The notes beneath the pieces were generated by a model. It ran no database searches and had not been told where the DNA came from. It was given only the letters and a program-made list of their open reading frames with translations. The translations under genes and the position numbers were made by a program. A stretch of 64,000 nt of DNA from Hippasteria phrygiana (lineage: Eukaryota; Echinodermata; Asteroidea; Valvatida; Goniasteridae), in NCBI GenBank assembly GCA_037893225.1, contig JAZGUH010000402.1:992001-1056000 (forward strand), written 5' to 3'. Below, piece by piece: positions 10,190 through 21,089 of this stretch (position 1 is the stretch's first letter; the number at the start of each line of letters is the position of its first letter).

Positions 10190-10655
10190 CTCAGTGGAAG
10201 AGCAAGTGGCGCATTACTGAAGTTAAGCAACGGAAATTGCAGGCAGTACTTGGATGGGAAACCACAAAATGTAGCGTGCCTGGTAACTATTGTAGGACCC
10301 GTTTGGGCTAGCTCATTTGAGACCCAAGTGGGCCCCATCGGCCAAAACTGTATGGGGCCCACTCAGTTGCCTTTCAAAGGCCCCACAGGGCTTGCTGGCT
10401 TGGAAATAGTGCAATAATTGTTCTGGGGCACGACAGGCCCTTATTCACCTCAAAAGGTCACGTCCTTCGGATGGGACGTTAAGCCGGAGGTCTCGTGTGC
10501 TCTATATGGGATCAGTGCACGTAAAAGAACCCAGAGCACCGTCGTGAAAGAGTAGGGTTTGCTCCGGTGCTTCTGGTGTCCTAATCACACATCCTGTAAT
10601 TGGCGCTTGCGTTGTTGGATGTTGAATTAAATAAAGTAAATAAAATAACATAAAG
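10190..10655 (+). mobile_element. 5S-rRNA-derived SINE (SINE3-like)
   Basis: The head contains GAAGTTAAGCAACG (about 10219) and AGTACTTGGATGGG (about 10246), both recognisable as the internal promoter part of 5S rRNA. Downstream, TTCGGATGGGACGTTAAGCC (about 10467) followed by TGCACGTAAAAGAACCC is a block I associate with conserved domains of invertebrate SINEs. The 3' end is A-rich (AAATAAAGTAAATAAAATAA, about 10629). The 5S region is too diverged to be a working 5S gene. Confidence 0.7.
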
Positions 10656-10659
10656 TAAC

Positions 10660-11916
10660 AGAAATTGTACATTAAGTTAATTTTTTGCAATTTAATGTTA
10701 ATGACAGCAATTTTTTTAAATTTAAATTTTAAATTAAATTGCATGTCTTTCAAAACAAATCTATTGATCAAGAAGTGGATATATAGCGAATGTTTTTCAC
10801 TTCTCACAGCCAATGGGCCATTCAGATCTTATACAGGGTGTCTACAAAAAATGCCCCTCCCAGGGTTGCAGCATAATTCGAAAAAATTAAATGTTATTTC
10901 TACTTTTCTTAAATAATTGTGAAGCATATTTATTTGCACTATTTTCCGTAAAATGTCCACTTTAAACAGCAGGAAAATTATGTCCCCACTCCCTTTTTGA
11001 TCTGTAAACAATCCCTGTCTACCTCTCAGCATGGATATATCAGGTGCCCTTATTCACGTTTATCCCCCCCCCCCCCCCCCCCCCCAATAAAAATTACTTT
11101 GCTATGCCTATGTTGTGTTCATGCATGCACTCTTTTAAAAAAGATCGATTTTATGCGCAAAAGGCAAACTTTGGGTTTAGACACTGGAGATCAGTGAAAC
11201 ACAACGAGGAAATTTGCTTATTTGAATACCTTATGTACTTGAAGTACATATTTCAGTTACCTGTTGCGCATAGAGCAGACGATTTTCAAGAGTGTATAGA
11301 TCATGGTCTTAAATGCATGCAATTGACAAATTGATCTGTTGTATTGGTATTTGGCCGTGTTTTTTGTTTTCATTTTTCGGTCTACATGTTGGCCTAGTTT
11401 TGAATAATGAGAAAATGGGCCAAATCCTGTTCATGGGAAAACCGGCCTGGGTAACATGGTGTATATGGATATATGACCGAATAATAAAGGCTTAATGACA
11501 CATTTTGGAGTATATAATCTCTACCCGAACGAGGTTGTCGAGGAATATGCGATAAGATTTACGGTTCCTGCTGGGATTAGTGTGCTTTCGTTATCAATCC
11601 ATTTTTTTTTAAAGGAAAACAAATTCAACTTGTTAGTCCCTGTACTAAATACTGTGTAGTGCTTCAAGGTAATCAGGAAATACTTAGATAATTGCACACA
11701 TTATTAAGATACTTAACTAATATATTTGTAGATATCTATTAAAAAGGCAACCTCAGTTACCAAAAAAACATCTCGTCTTACGTAAATTATCATATCCGCA
11801 TCTTAATATGCAACAGAACTAAAGATCTTAATTTGCTAAACCTTTAAATTCATTAGCCTGCAAGGCTTCAACCTGCTTTGTGCCCTCGCTTTTAAGTTCT
11901 GTAATTCAACCAAGGT
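10660..11916. other. AT-rich, no gene; C22 run
   Basis: A 22-base C run lies at 11064-11085. Other open frames in this interval are short and unlike known proteins. Confidence 0.4.
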
Positions 11917-12020
11917 CAGTACTTCGGGAGACCGCCAACATAGGGCAAGATAGCTCAGTTGGTAGAGCGCCGGGTACGGTAATCGAATCCCGCTCCTGCC
12001 AGTTTCTTTGTTCACTTTGA
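11917..12020 (+). mobile_element. Truncated tRNA-derived SINE
   Basis: GGGCAAGATAGCTCAGTTGG (11943) is a tRNA D-arm with A box, followed by AATCGAATCCCGCTCCTGCC ending at 12000. Compared with the copies at 18.1 and 60.1 kb, about 13 nt between anticodon arm and T arm are missing. It ends in the family's TTCTTTGTTCACTTTGAAAA tail. Confidence 0.75.
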
Positions 12021-12334
12021 AAAAGTTCAGTACTGCTTAGTTTGTAAAAAAAAAATAGAAAAGGAAGAAGGACGCTAATAAAAACATAACACTTTTAACA
12101 TAACACGCCGAAGATAAAACACAAAAACCATGAACGCAAACATGAAAGGGGAATTGACCCAACCAGGACAATATTGAGGGATGAGAAAATACAGTTCGAA
12201 AAATCAATGTAAATTTATTGTGAATGATCTATTATCAGAAGGAAGAGGGGCCAATCTTAACATTCGCGAAGAGTTACCAATGATGTAAGACCAAGGAGTG
12301 AAACCCTCTATTTTTATGGAGATGTCCTGGGATA

Positions 12335-12443
12335 CATTGAGCCCTGCCCCTTCGTATTGACCAATCACAGATTCGCGCCGCCCGTCCGTCACGCAGACCA
12401 TGTGTTGTGATTGGTCAATACGTCAGGGGGCGGAGCTTAATGA
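12335..12443. mobile_element. 109-bp hairpin MITE with CCAAT motifs
   Basis: CATTGAGCCCTGCCCC at the left mirrors GGGGCGGAGCTTAATG at the right, and inner arms TATTGACCAATCACA (12356-12370) and TGTGATTGGTCAATA (12406-12420) are exact reverse complements. The arms carry CCAAT/ATTGG, so any transcription effect would be incidental to the repeat. Confidence 0.75.
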
Positions 12444-12991
12444 ATGATGGTCTGCTGTGTTGTCAATACAGCATCGCGATATCGACATGTTGGCCTTGTG
12501 CCATGATTCAACGCTAAATCTGTTGTTTGTTTTAAAAAGATTCATTGTAAGTCGTGAAGGCAAACGCAATATCGGTTGGCCCCAAGAGGATTTTAATGTA
12601 GTATTCAAGCGTTTCATCTATGACAAAGCTCAACTTTTGCACGTATTCATTCACAAAATTATGTTCTGTATGTACATGAAATACGGTATTTATCAGTGTA
12701 TAGTGTATAGATATATTGCTCTATCTAATGGTAGGTAAATAATTTGTTGTAAAAGCTCTAATAAATTTATTCTAGCATAGAATTAGAAAAAAAATGAGAT
12801 ATACGGTTTTCCTCAGAATGACCTGTATTCTGTATAGTAACGATCGAGGGCGCTGTCCCAACAAAATCATTTGGAATATACATCAGTACTTCATGTGTCA
12901 ATTTGTAAAGATGTTTTGATACGTCTTGCCGTTTTTTTTTTTATTTAGAGTTAAGTACTAAATCTGCTTCAATAAATGTGCATTAAATCCT

Positions 12992-13441
12992 GGAGCAAGT
13001 TCGATCAAGGACGTAGTTCGACTAACTCTAATCGAACGCACGCTAGTCGACGATGGTTGGACTAGTCTAGTCGACAATTCGCGACCAGCCTACCGAGGTT
13101 GGTCGCATCGCTAGTTACCAATAGCCGTTTTAATAGCGCAGTGCAGAGAGGACCAGATATCAAAAATATGGCGAAAAAACCGTTAGTATTCAGCAGCAGT
13201 GAACGATAATTTGTTGTTACTTTGTCGTTCTTTGAACATGTTGAAATAATGCACACGTTACCACTTATTGTTGATATACATGTACTGAGCAAATATCATC
13301 AGTCTCGCTTTCATCTATGAAATCGTCCAAAAACGTAAACAAACTAGCCACCGCCATGACTTCAACTTCAGTGCTCATGCGCTACGTACGTCATGAACCA
13401 ACCACTATAGTTAACCATTAGTCCTTGATCGAACTTGCTCC
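12992..13441. mobile_element. 450-bp element with perfect 21-bp TIRs
   Basis: The segment 12992-13012 (starting GGAGCAAGTTCGATCAAGG) is the exact reverse complement of 13421-13441. There is no transposase. The left subterminal part holds several GTCGA/TCGAC repeats (13028-13080). Confidence 0.8.
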
Positions 13442-13503
13442 TGGTCTATAGTTCCTAAAATTACGTCGTCACAGCGCCCTCAGTCGATCAACAATAGGGG
13501 AGC

Positions 13504-13521
13504 GGGGGGGGGGGGGGGGGG
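13504..13521. repeat. G18 homopolymer
   Basis: Eighteen consecutive G in an AGC(G)n context that resembles the G tract at 9454. Confidence 0.9.
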
Positions 13522-13968
13522 CACATGCTCCCCAACGAGGTCCACCCCCACCGTCTGAATGTATAGAATAGTTGCGCTAATTAAGGTAAAGCTAACTGTA
13601 TTTCCTCTCCCCCCGAGAAAAAATGGATGCACAGGTGCCCAGGAAAAGACCCTATACGCCATTGCGTATAGGCCTAAGACATTGTGTAAAATCCCATGCG
13701 AATGCGACTTTTCACATTTCTGCGACTTCCACACTATTAATTGAGTGATCATACATCTTGTGCAGGATACCTTCAAAGCCTAATGAATTTCTTATTGTTT
13801 TTATCTGAAGAACGTTGATGGTTTGTGAATAAACAGTAGGCCCAATCCAAATGGCTAACCTGCGGCCGGAGACCTGGGCCTAATATCATGGACGCGATAA
13901 AAATCGTTTGGCAAGTTTTCCTACTAAAGCAAAATTCAGCCGAGAACCAGTCACAAGCAATACACATA

Positions 13969-14068
13969 ACGTGCAATTTTGGCTGGTACCCAGATTTTGC
14001 TCAGCAACCGTTTTCTGTGCTAAGCAAAATCGTGTGCTCCAAGCAGGTCCACGAAATCGGTCCCTGGC
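13969..14068. mobile_element. Diverged partial copy of the CAGGG...CCCTG MITE
   Basis: GGCTGGTACC, TGCTCAGCA, TGCTAAGCAAAAT and CGAAATCGG follow in the same order as in the right half of the copy at 48111-48347, with many substitutions. Confidence 0.5.
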
Positions 14069-14196
14069 AGTGCGATTACGTGTCGGGATAGTGGTTCGGA
14101 ATGTTTCACAGTACAAGAGCCAAACACGCCTCAATCGTGGCTTAGTGTATTTTAGCCAACACTTCGCTGATTTGGGCGTGTTTGTAGTGGTGGTTG

Positions 14197-14293
14197 TACA
14201 CTGCAAAAACTGCGGTGTTAAATTAACACCATGGTGTGTTTATATTGAACCATTCGCCCAAACACCACACTGTGTTAATTTGTTTGCAGTGTA
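14197..14293. mobile_element. 97-bp MITE with TACACTGCAAA ends
   Basis: TACACTGCAAA at the left is mirrored by TTTGCAGTGTA at 14283-14293. The inner arms pair as GGTGTTAAATTAACACC and further GTGTTAATTTG segments. It is a compact foldback MITE with no coding potential. Confidence 0.75.
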
Positions 14294-14299
14294 TTATGT

Positions 14300-15149
14300 C
14301 ATAAACAAGCGCGTCTGTGCTCGGTGGAAGGGGACTGAACGTTTACGTGGCAGTGAATTTTAAAGGCTGTCACCTCTATAGTGCATTTTTTATCACCGAA
14401 GTCTGGGAATGCTTGGCCGCGCCCCTCCCCAATCGTGAATGATCGGTCAAGCCGTAAGAATGTGTGTGTGAGTTTGTATATGCCGGCAATCGTGGACCTA
14501 GAACAAAAGAATTCGAGCGTAGACAAAGGGTCCACGTTTGACCTAACGTCCACGATTGAAAATCGTGTACAAAACCAATGGGAGGCCTTCCGAAAAAGTT
14601 AGAGTATAAACAAAAGAGGAACAATGGGAGGTCCACGATTGCACCCGTTTACATGACTGGGTGTGTGTGTGTGTGTGGTGAGGGGGGGGGGACATTTCAC
14701 AACTTATTTTTAGGCTGATACAGATCCAGTCATGGAAATATTTATTGATATACTCTCATCCTCAAGGTGTATGTAATATATATTAGGCAGTCAGTCGAAC
14801 TATGTTTAGTGACGACACGTGAGTTCAGAAATAGCCTTTACATTCCAAGCTCTGCAGGCATGGCGTGAGCTTGAATAAAACAATGAAGGTTGGGGGCCGA
14901 TATTCCCTAAGTCCCATAATGTTGTCATTGAAATGGAATTTGGCTGGCTGTATTTGGCTAGATGAAATGACCGTCTACTTTTAAATCTGCCGATGTCATG
15001 TATCCCACCTTTTATCACGCATAAACACAAGACTCCGATTAAATCGGGTTTTCCATAAAATAACGCGTTTTACCGTCCGTTTTTTATCCGTTGCGTTTTG
15101 GGCCTGCGGGTAAGCTTTCGGCTATAAAAACGGACCGTTTGGGGAGGCA
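14300..15149. other. No gene; TCCACGATT motifs and a (GT)n tract
   Basis: Several CCACGATT motifs occur between 14480 and 14640 without regular spacing. A (GT)9 microsatellite lies at 14660-14677. Confidence 0.4.
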
Positions 15150-15688
15150 GGCCGGTTCATACTCGTTGCGACTGCGTGTGCGCATCCACACATTCGATAA
15201 GCCAGTTCGGTATTTCAACTGCGTCTGTGCACAATGACATTTATCCCGAATGACCCGCGTGACCTAACGCGCGCGTGTGAACGCAAAAGGTGGTCGCACA
15301 ACGCGCACGTGTTAAATTCAATCAGAATAGGCGTTCGCGTAACAACGCGTAACATTACGTCAGCAATTTTATCCCGAATAATTAACTTTGACCTGGACTA
15401 ATAATTCATTGAGATTCCGAACTGGCTCATTGTCGGATGAGCGTTCATACTTGGCCAATGTATGAACCCGATTTCATGCGTGTGCGTATACGCATACGCC
15501 ATGTTAAAAATTTCAATATGTCCGACTACGCATACGATCAGTGTGTACGCACTTTCAAAATCTTTTCAAAAGTGCGTTTACAAATACGAACTTTGTTTAC
15601 GCACTGCGTGTTCTTTTGCTAAAATAGACCACTAAAATGGACCAGCGATCTGCGTACGCAGTGAATACGCAGCGAGTATGAACCGGCC
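15150..15688. mobile_element. TIR element GGCCGGTTCATACTCG with an insertion
   Basis: GGCCGGTTCATACTCGTTGCG-type left end (15150) matches CGCAGCGAGTATGAACCGGCC-type right end (15688), about 20 bp with one mismatch. A separate MITE (15199-15429) sits just inside the left end, so this is a nested structure. The interior after the insertion has many GTACGCA/TGCGTA motifs. Confidence 0.75.
15199..15429. mobile_element. MITE with CCAGTTCGGTAT ends, copy 1
   Basis: The ends GCCAGTTCGGTATTTCA and TGAGATTCCGAACTGGC are inverted. The interior matches 15868-16067 in opposite orientation throughout, with landmarks GTGCACAATGACAT, ACCTAACGCGCGCGTGTGAA and ACGTGTTAAATTCAATCAG. Confidence 0.8.
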
Positions 15689-15689
15689 T

Positions 15690-15858
15690 TCACACTGGCC
15701 ACGATAACGATGACAATAATGAAAATGGTGAGAATAAACGCCATTGATAGGTGAAATTGTCGCGCGTGTAATACGCGCGCGTTCCATCCACCAATAGAGA
15801 GCGTTTAATCGCATCGTTTTCGTTTACTTCATCGTTATCGTTATCATGGCCAGTGTGA
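15690..15858. mobile_element. 169-bp MITE TCACACTGGCC...GGCCAGTGTGA
   Basis: The left arm TCACACTGGCCACGATAACG is mirrored by the right arm ending CATGGCCAGTGTGA, with ATCGTTATCG blocks extending the TIR to about 25 bp. The interior contains a GCGCGTGTAATACGCGCGC hairpin. CCGG-containing flanks on both sides (CCGGCCT, CCGGTCC) could be an eroded 8-bp duplication, as in hAT elements. Confidence 0.8.
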
Positions 15859-15867
15859 CCGGTCCTT

Positions 15868-16067
15868 AATAAGCCAGTTCGGTATCTCAAAGAGCAAAGG
15901 TTATTCGGGATAAAATTGCTGACGCGAACGCCCACTGATTGAATTTAACACGTGCGCGTCGTGCGACCACCTTTTGCATTCACACGCGCGCGTTAGGTCA
16001 CACCGGTTATTCAGGATAAAATGTCATTGTGCACATGCGCAGTTGAAATACGGAACTGGTTTATTAA
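15868..16067. mobile_element. MITE with CCAGTTCGGTAT ends, copy 2 (inverted)
   Basis: Same family as 15199-15429 but in reverse orientation and about 30 bp shorter. The two copies flank two other elements and could pair as 200-bp arms. Confidence 0.8.
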
Positions 16068-16068
16068 G

Positions 16069-16793
16069 CCGGGAATCCATGCGTCCGTAATGCGTTATGC
16101 GCAATGCGTGATGCGTCAACATATTACACGAAAATCTATGGATCACCATAGATATCAGAAGAATAAATAACTAGATCGGAAGCGCGTATAATACGCGCGT
16201 TTTGCATGGGCGCCTCCATTAGTCACGTGAACAGGGCTAAAAATGTGCACCTGTGTGTGATAGTGATTAATATCATTTTTTGGTCCAAGGAAATGAAACT
16301 TTTTAGTGCAAGGCTCGTCAGGAAACATATGCAGTTACGTCTTTAGGCGAAATGGGTTGTTCCTTTCTTTTTTAAATAAGGTTAAGTTTTTACCTCGGCT
16401 TCATCTTTCCTGAACTGTGGAAATCACCGCCAAAAAGACAAGCGGTATGGGAGGATTTTACTTAAGCTGCTTGCTGCAAAAATTTAAAGTTTTATTACGC
16501 ACGTTGCCTCTAATTACTTTACAGAATGCATTTTTCCTTGCTCGTCGCCCAGCTCACGTGACGTTTTAACGCGTCCATGCACAAGAAAATTCTCTACACA
16601 GTGAATGGTGCGCGCGCACGCGCTTCCGATCTAGTTTATTAATTCTTCCGATATCTGTGTGGGTCACTAAAAACATTGCGCTATACGCTTTGGGGAATTG
16701 AAGTATTGCATTTCGTGCATTTCGTTTTATTTTAGCGCATCACGCAATACGCGTTATACGCATAACGCAATGTGTTGGTCATCGTGTTCCCGG
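16069..16793. mobile_element. 725-bp TIR element with long GC-rich arms
   Basis: CCGGGAATCC at 16069 faces GTTCCCGG ending at 16793. Arms share TGCGTTATGCG, GCGTGATGCG and TTCCGATCTAG/CTAGATCGGAA blocks over about 150 bp, interrupted by small gaps. The centre is plain AT-rich sequence without transposase. It abuts the MITE at 15868-16067 almost directly. Confidence 0.7.
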
Positions 16794-16945
16794 AATCTCA
16801 GGAATTCTATTCAGAAATCTAGGGGGATGTGTTAGATAACAATAATCTGGAGTGTGCTTAGGGTCAACCTCGTTACCATGGGCACGATCTTGCGGCGCCA
16901 TGTTTTCCCACCATGCCTTGCTCGATCCTAACCCCTGGAATTGTG

Positions 16946-16982
16946 TAATTACCATATCCCACATAGTGGGATATGGTAATTA
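16946..16982. repeat. Perfect 17-bp hairpin with 3-nt loop
   Basis: TAATTACCATATCCCAC (16946-16962), loop ATA, then the exact reverse complement (16966-16982). No T-run or other terminator context. It may be the footprint of a palindromic element. Confidence 0.85.
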
Positions 16983-18077
16983 GGACTGCAGTCGATGTGT
17001 TTAACGCGCGACGCAGTGTTTTTAGTAGGAAGGTTTTATTTGTAGAATCAATCTTTTGGAAGGATGAGATTAGCTCCTAATAATGATGCCTAATGTTTTT
17101 CCCGCCTGACACTAGACTGCACAGAGTAGTAGTAACCTGAGCCGGCCTGGTGGGATCGGGAGGAAGGAAAAGTATGACGACCGTCATGACCGTTTCCGCC
17201 CATTATCGCCGGATGTCAGTTGTGTAATTTTCAAAATGTTTTTCTCAGCTGTTTTCGCAAATTTGTCAAACCTTTCGATGCATCTTCTGCAGCGGCGGCA
17301 AACACTGTCATTGAGAATGAGCTGCTTTCTTGAACTGGATAAATGAGTAAATTTACTATCGATTGGAACAATTTTGATTTTCGGCCTCGACTCGAATATA
17401 TAATATGTGTGCCTTTTCTATCTCTGTTTTAACATAAAATACATGTATTTCCTGACCAGAAAAAAATCCATATCGTTTATCGTAGCCACCAAGACTAGTG
17501 GCCTTGTCTTGATAATGGAAAAAAGTGCTCGGAGTCGTTTTGCTGATGTGACGTGACGAACAGGATGTTAACGCGGGCGCGAGCGCACACAGGGCGTTCA
17601 ACATTCGGATTACGCGCGCGGTTCACTTTCAGTACATAAATATTCATTTCGTATAGCCAGTCAGCGTCGTTTACGTATTCCACACGGCCAGGGGTTAGTG
17701 AAGGAACGCACACGCGCCCATGGAGTCGAGGATGGCTTAGGGTATACAGGAATTCGCCGACGCCATTTTTACAGTGGTGCCGCGCTCGCGTGCAGGATGC
17801 GCGCGTTCTTTAATTTCAGTCGCGCGCGCATTTTGGTAAGTTGTAAACACCCTGTTGGTCGAAGCTGCATCGAGCGCGTGCGTAAAATACGCACGCGAGC
17901 GTGATGCCACCGCAGTAAATGCTTCTAATTTTGGTCGCCGGATTCGTCTATAGGGATAAGGGGGGGTACCCTTTTCCCCCATATCGTGCAGGGTATCATC
18001 GAACTACTGCTTGAGAAAAGATCGACTGTTATTGACCTATCGCCGTTTACGAGTAAATGTATTATTCTTTACATTTT
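16983..18077. other. No gene; CG-rich hairpin at 17875-17897
   Basis: CGCGTGCGTA-AAA-TACGCACGCG forms a 10-bp perfect stem. The stretch is unusually rich in GCGCGC between 17570 and 17900. No open frame here resembles a protein family. Confidence 0.45.
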
Positions 18078-18283
18078 CAAAGTGAACAAAGAAACTGGCA
18101 GGAGCGGGATTCGAACCTGCGACCGCCGGAATACCGTACCGGCGCTCTACCAACTGAGCTATCTTGCCCTATAAGTGGTGGCGGTCTCCCAAATTGTCAG
18201 TATCTTTGTTCGGGTGGGCGCCAGTCAGAAGTCACTAACCCAGAATGCCGTATAGCCAGGGACCACACCTAATTTTACGATAC
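18078..18283 (-). mobile_element. tRNA-derived SINE, full-length copy
   Basis: On the minus strand a 73-nt tRNA-like module (18097-18169) has GGGCAAGATAGCTCAGTTGG (acceptor and D arm, A box) and GGTTCGAATCCCGCTCCTGC (B box, T arm and acceptor). The predicted anticodon loop has 9 nt instead of 7 and the T stem has a mismatch, so it is not a working tRNA. About 110 nt precede the tRNA-like part in sense direction (GTATCGTAAAATTAGG onward) and are conserved in the 60.1 and 48.9 kb copies. Confidence 0.85.
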
Positions 18284-18527
18284 GTTATTATTCTTTAGTT
18301 ATTGTTTTGTATTGAGCTAGTCCCTTACAGTTAATAAGTTCTATTTGTAGCATTTCTCCCTCGCAAACTAGTTGATCGGGCCATATGTCTTCTTTACTGT
18401 CTTTTGTTGCGTCTTCATGCGTCTTCTTCACCCCTAGAGACCCACTAGGTCTTTTGTTTAATTGACTGGGCTTTTTTTATTTTATTTAGGACACTCTTAT
18501 GTAAGAGTGGCGGGAGTGTGTGCCAGT

Positions 18528-18715
18528 GGGAGACTTTTGAGATGTTGGTGGCAGCAGACATAGGCCTACCGGTCCTTAAGTTGTGCTCACCAGTCGTGCG
18601 CATGTTCAGAATTACGCGCGCATGCTCCGATTTATCAAAAAGGACCGATATGTCTGCTGTCACCATAGAGCTAAATATAGCTGTATGGCAGTCACTAGCG
18701 TCTCAGAAGTCTCCC
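18528..18715. mobile_element. 188-bp MITE GGGAGACTTTTGAGA
   Basis: GGGAGACTTTTGAGA (18528-18542) is mirrored by TCTCAGAAGTCTCCC (18701-18715) with one mismatch. Inner arms also pair (CAGCAGACATAGG with the ATATGTCTGCTG region near 18647). A second perfect mirror, TCTCAAAAGTCTCCC, lies outside at 18865-18879. Confidence 0.65.
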
Positions 18716-18879
18716 ATTAAAATCCATCCAGTTGGCCAACACTTTGTATTGTGGGTGTGGTGTACCCACTGAACCCATGGCTACATGTGCCCATGTTGAC
18801 ACTAGCGAATCCAACTTGCTTTTTTATAGGACTGAATCCATCAAAATCAAGTAGAAACCGGTAGTCTCAAAAGTCTCCC

Positions 18880-19149
18880 ATTTTGGCACCCACACCCAGA
18901 CCATGCTTTTACGCCATTGCAAAAAAATTATGGCTCAAACAAAGGCAACAATTTGGCCACTGATGATATTATTAATTATTGGAAAGAATTGTGTACAGTA
19001 GGCTAATGCCACGACTGTTATGCGGAACTTTTGAAATGTTTCTCAGTCTCGAATTCACAATTTTTCCCCCACACATTTTCAAAACCCTCAAATGTTGAAC
19101 ATGATGGAAAAAATTGTCTCCCATTAATGTTTTAATAAGTGCGCGCAGG

Positions 19150-19182
<33 letters not shown>

Positions 19183-20064
19183 ATAATATCGTCACGCGCC
19201 TGAACGTCTGGCATTAAAATCGCCGCTGTAAAGTACAAGTGCGCCCTCAACAGTAACAAAGTCACATGGTCCAGACATTTTAGACTTGACCAAAATAAAG
19301 TAGTCCCATGCGGCGTGCGTACGTTAGTACTTTTTCTTCACACAGCACAAAGTTCAGAAGTACATAATAAATTATATTGATTTTCGGAAAAATAAGAAAA
19401 AAGAACTGATAAATTACAAAATTCGGCAGTGATTTACTCTTCCGAAGCCGAAGTGAACAGACAGTAGACTTGTAAAACTTTATTTTTGCGAGTGATCAGC
19501 ATAAAACAGGCTGGCGGCCATCGTGGAAATTCAGGTGTGCATTCCATAGGAGGGTAGTCAGGTACAAGACCAATTAATTGGCTGTCGGAATTGGCTGCAG
19601 GTGCGCGCTTGCTGCTTTTTCAAGACTACATTTAGTACACTTCGCCACATTGGAAGCGCACAGAAGGTGAGTTGAGAAGCTATTTCAATCGTTTAAAACT
19701 CAGGAATGAATTCTCGAAGTTCCATGGGATCCAGGCTGTGTAATTTCATAACTACTCACGCTGCCAGTCTTCAGAATCCGGTGACAACAATATCGTTGAA
19801 AATGACCATGCTTCCACAGTTCCAGTGCCACAGCCTAGCAGTAGCAGGGATGGAATACATGGAAATAACAATGTACATTCATGACATTCATTGTAATGTC
19901 ATCTTGTAAATTCCATGATCAGTAACATGTTTACATCGTACTATGTACCTTACCAGTGCTATGCGTTCCTGCATTGGAAAGATTTTACTTGAATACCCCA
20001 CCAAAATGGATCAAGAACAGCAAAGTCTTAGAAAATAACTAGGCCTAGCTTGAAAATTTGGCAC
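18880..20064. other. No gene; G31 homopolymer
   Basis: A G run of 31 (19151-19181) is the longest homopolymer of the window. The rest is AT-rich with no supported feature. Confidence 0.45.
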
Positions 20065-20089
20065 AATTGCAGAATACCCCGCCACTCGT

Positions 20090-20340
20090 ATCTCCACCTC
20101 GTATCCGGATACGCGGATACGGGGTCACTGTTCATTGCATGCCCTCAAACTATTCACATACCTTCCTCCATGGGTTTTTGTTAAAGGGAAAATGGCACCC
20201 TCTATCGCCCCGCCACACTCCCTCCCATACCCACCCTGTATCCGCGTATCCACCTCCGGGGACATACATCGCCCCGCAAGACTCCCTCCCACCTCGTATC
20301 CGCGTATCCGCGTATCCACCTCCGGAGACATACATTGGGT
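20090..20340 (+). repeat. GTATCCGCGTATCC repeats, left block
   Basis: Motifs GTATCCGCGTATCCACCTCC followed by GGGGACATACAT or a near match occur twice, each preceded by CTCCCTCCCA. AAAGGGAAAATGGCACCCTC precedes them, as in the right block. Confidence 0.7.
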
Positions 20341-20902
20341 AGGTATGTGACAAAGAAATGAATGTTATTAAAAACAGTAATTATTTGTACCAGACAAAAA
20401 GAGCTTGGAGAGAACATTACTATGATGTCAAGATTGTTTTTCTACGTTAAAAATAACCGGAGTTATGGTCATCTGAATATCGGAAATCGATGAGGATTTG
20501 GCGCCGTATGTTTGAATGGAAGCGCGTTAAAAAACTGTTATCGTATTTTGGCCTCTTTGTCGCAAACTGTACCATTTTGTAAATTCCTTAATATAACTTA
20601 TCAAAGCATAAAAATTGAGTTATTTTGTCGCACTTTACAATGGTATAAATTTGGGCAAAGTTTGGACAATGAATCAGTGGTTTCGTAAGTATTAATTTAT
20701 TCATTGCATAATTATCGTTTTGTGCTCACTTCGTTGTCATGAAACCACCCATTGCAAACAAATGAGGAATAAGAAACGCCAGTAAAAGTAGCAAAAAACA
20801 CATTAGACATAAAGCTGTGTAAAATCGATGTAATTTTATAATTCCATAATTATATTAAACTGGGGTTTAATATTTGCAATAATAATGGAAAATTTCACCG
20901 AA

Positions 20903-21010
20903 CCCCCCCTTTTCGGACTCGACCATTTCTCACTCTTCCCAGCAGCCAATCAGTTGGCAAGGAATAAATGAATAAATCTAAATTGCTCAAGACTATCGGA
21001 CGCCACCAAA
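20903..21010 (+). repeat. Dispersed repeat shared with 30021-30133
   Basis: CAGCCAATCAGTTGGCAAGG, then AATAAATGAATA and CAAGACTATCGGACGCCAC, are found reverse-complemented near 30021-30133 with only scattered differences. Confidence 0.7.
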
Positions 21011-21089
21011 AAACAGAAGAGGGCGCTACAACATTTATTAAGATTGTATTTTTAACACATGCTTTAAATGCTTCTACGATGTCTTATTC

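Noticed and set aside
10219..10268. 5S rRNA gene
   Set aside because: Only the central promoter-like part is present and it is diverged and fused to a SINE body.
13908..14363. 151-codon plus-strand frame
   Set aside because: It runs through a decayed MITE and a TACACTGCAAA MITE, so it is a chance frame over mobile DNA.
18097..18169. Functional tRNA gene on the minus strand
   Set aside because: The length and boxes fit, but the anticodon loop has 9 nt, the T stem is mismatched, and the same unit recurs with conserved extra sequence. It is a SINE.
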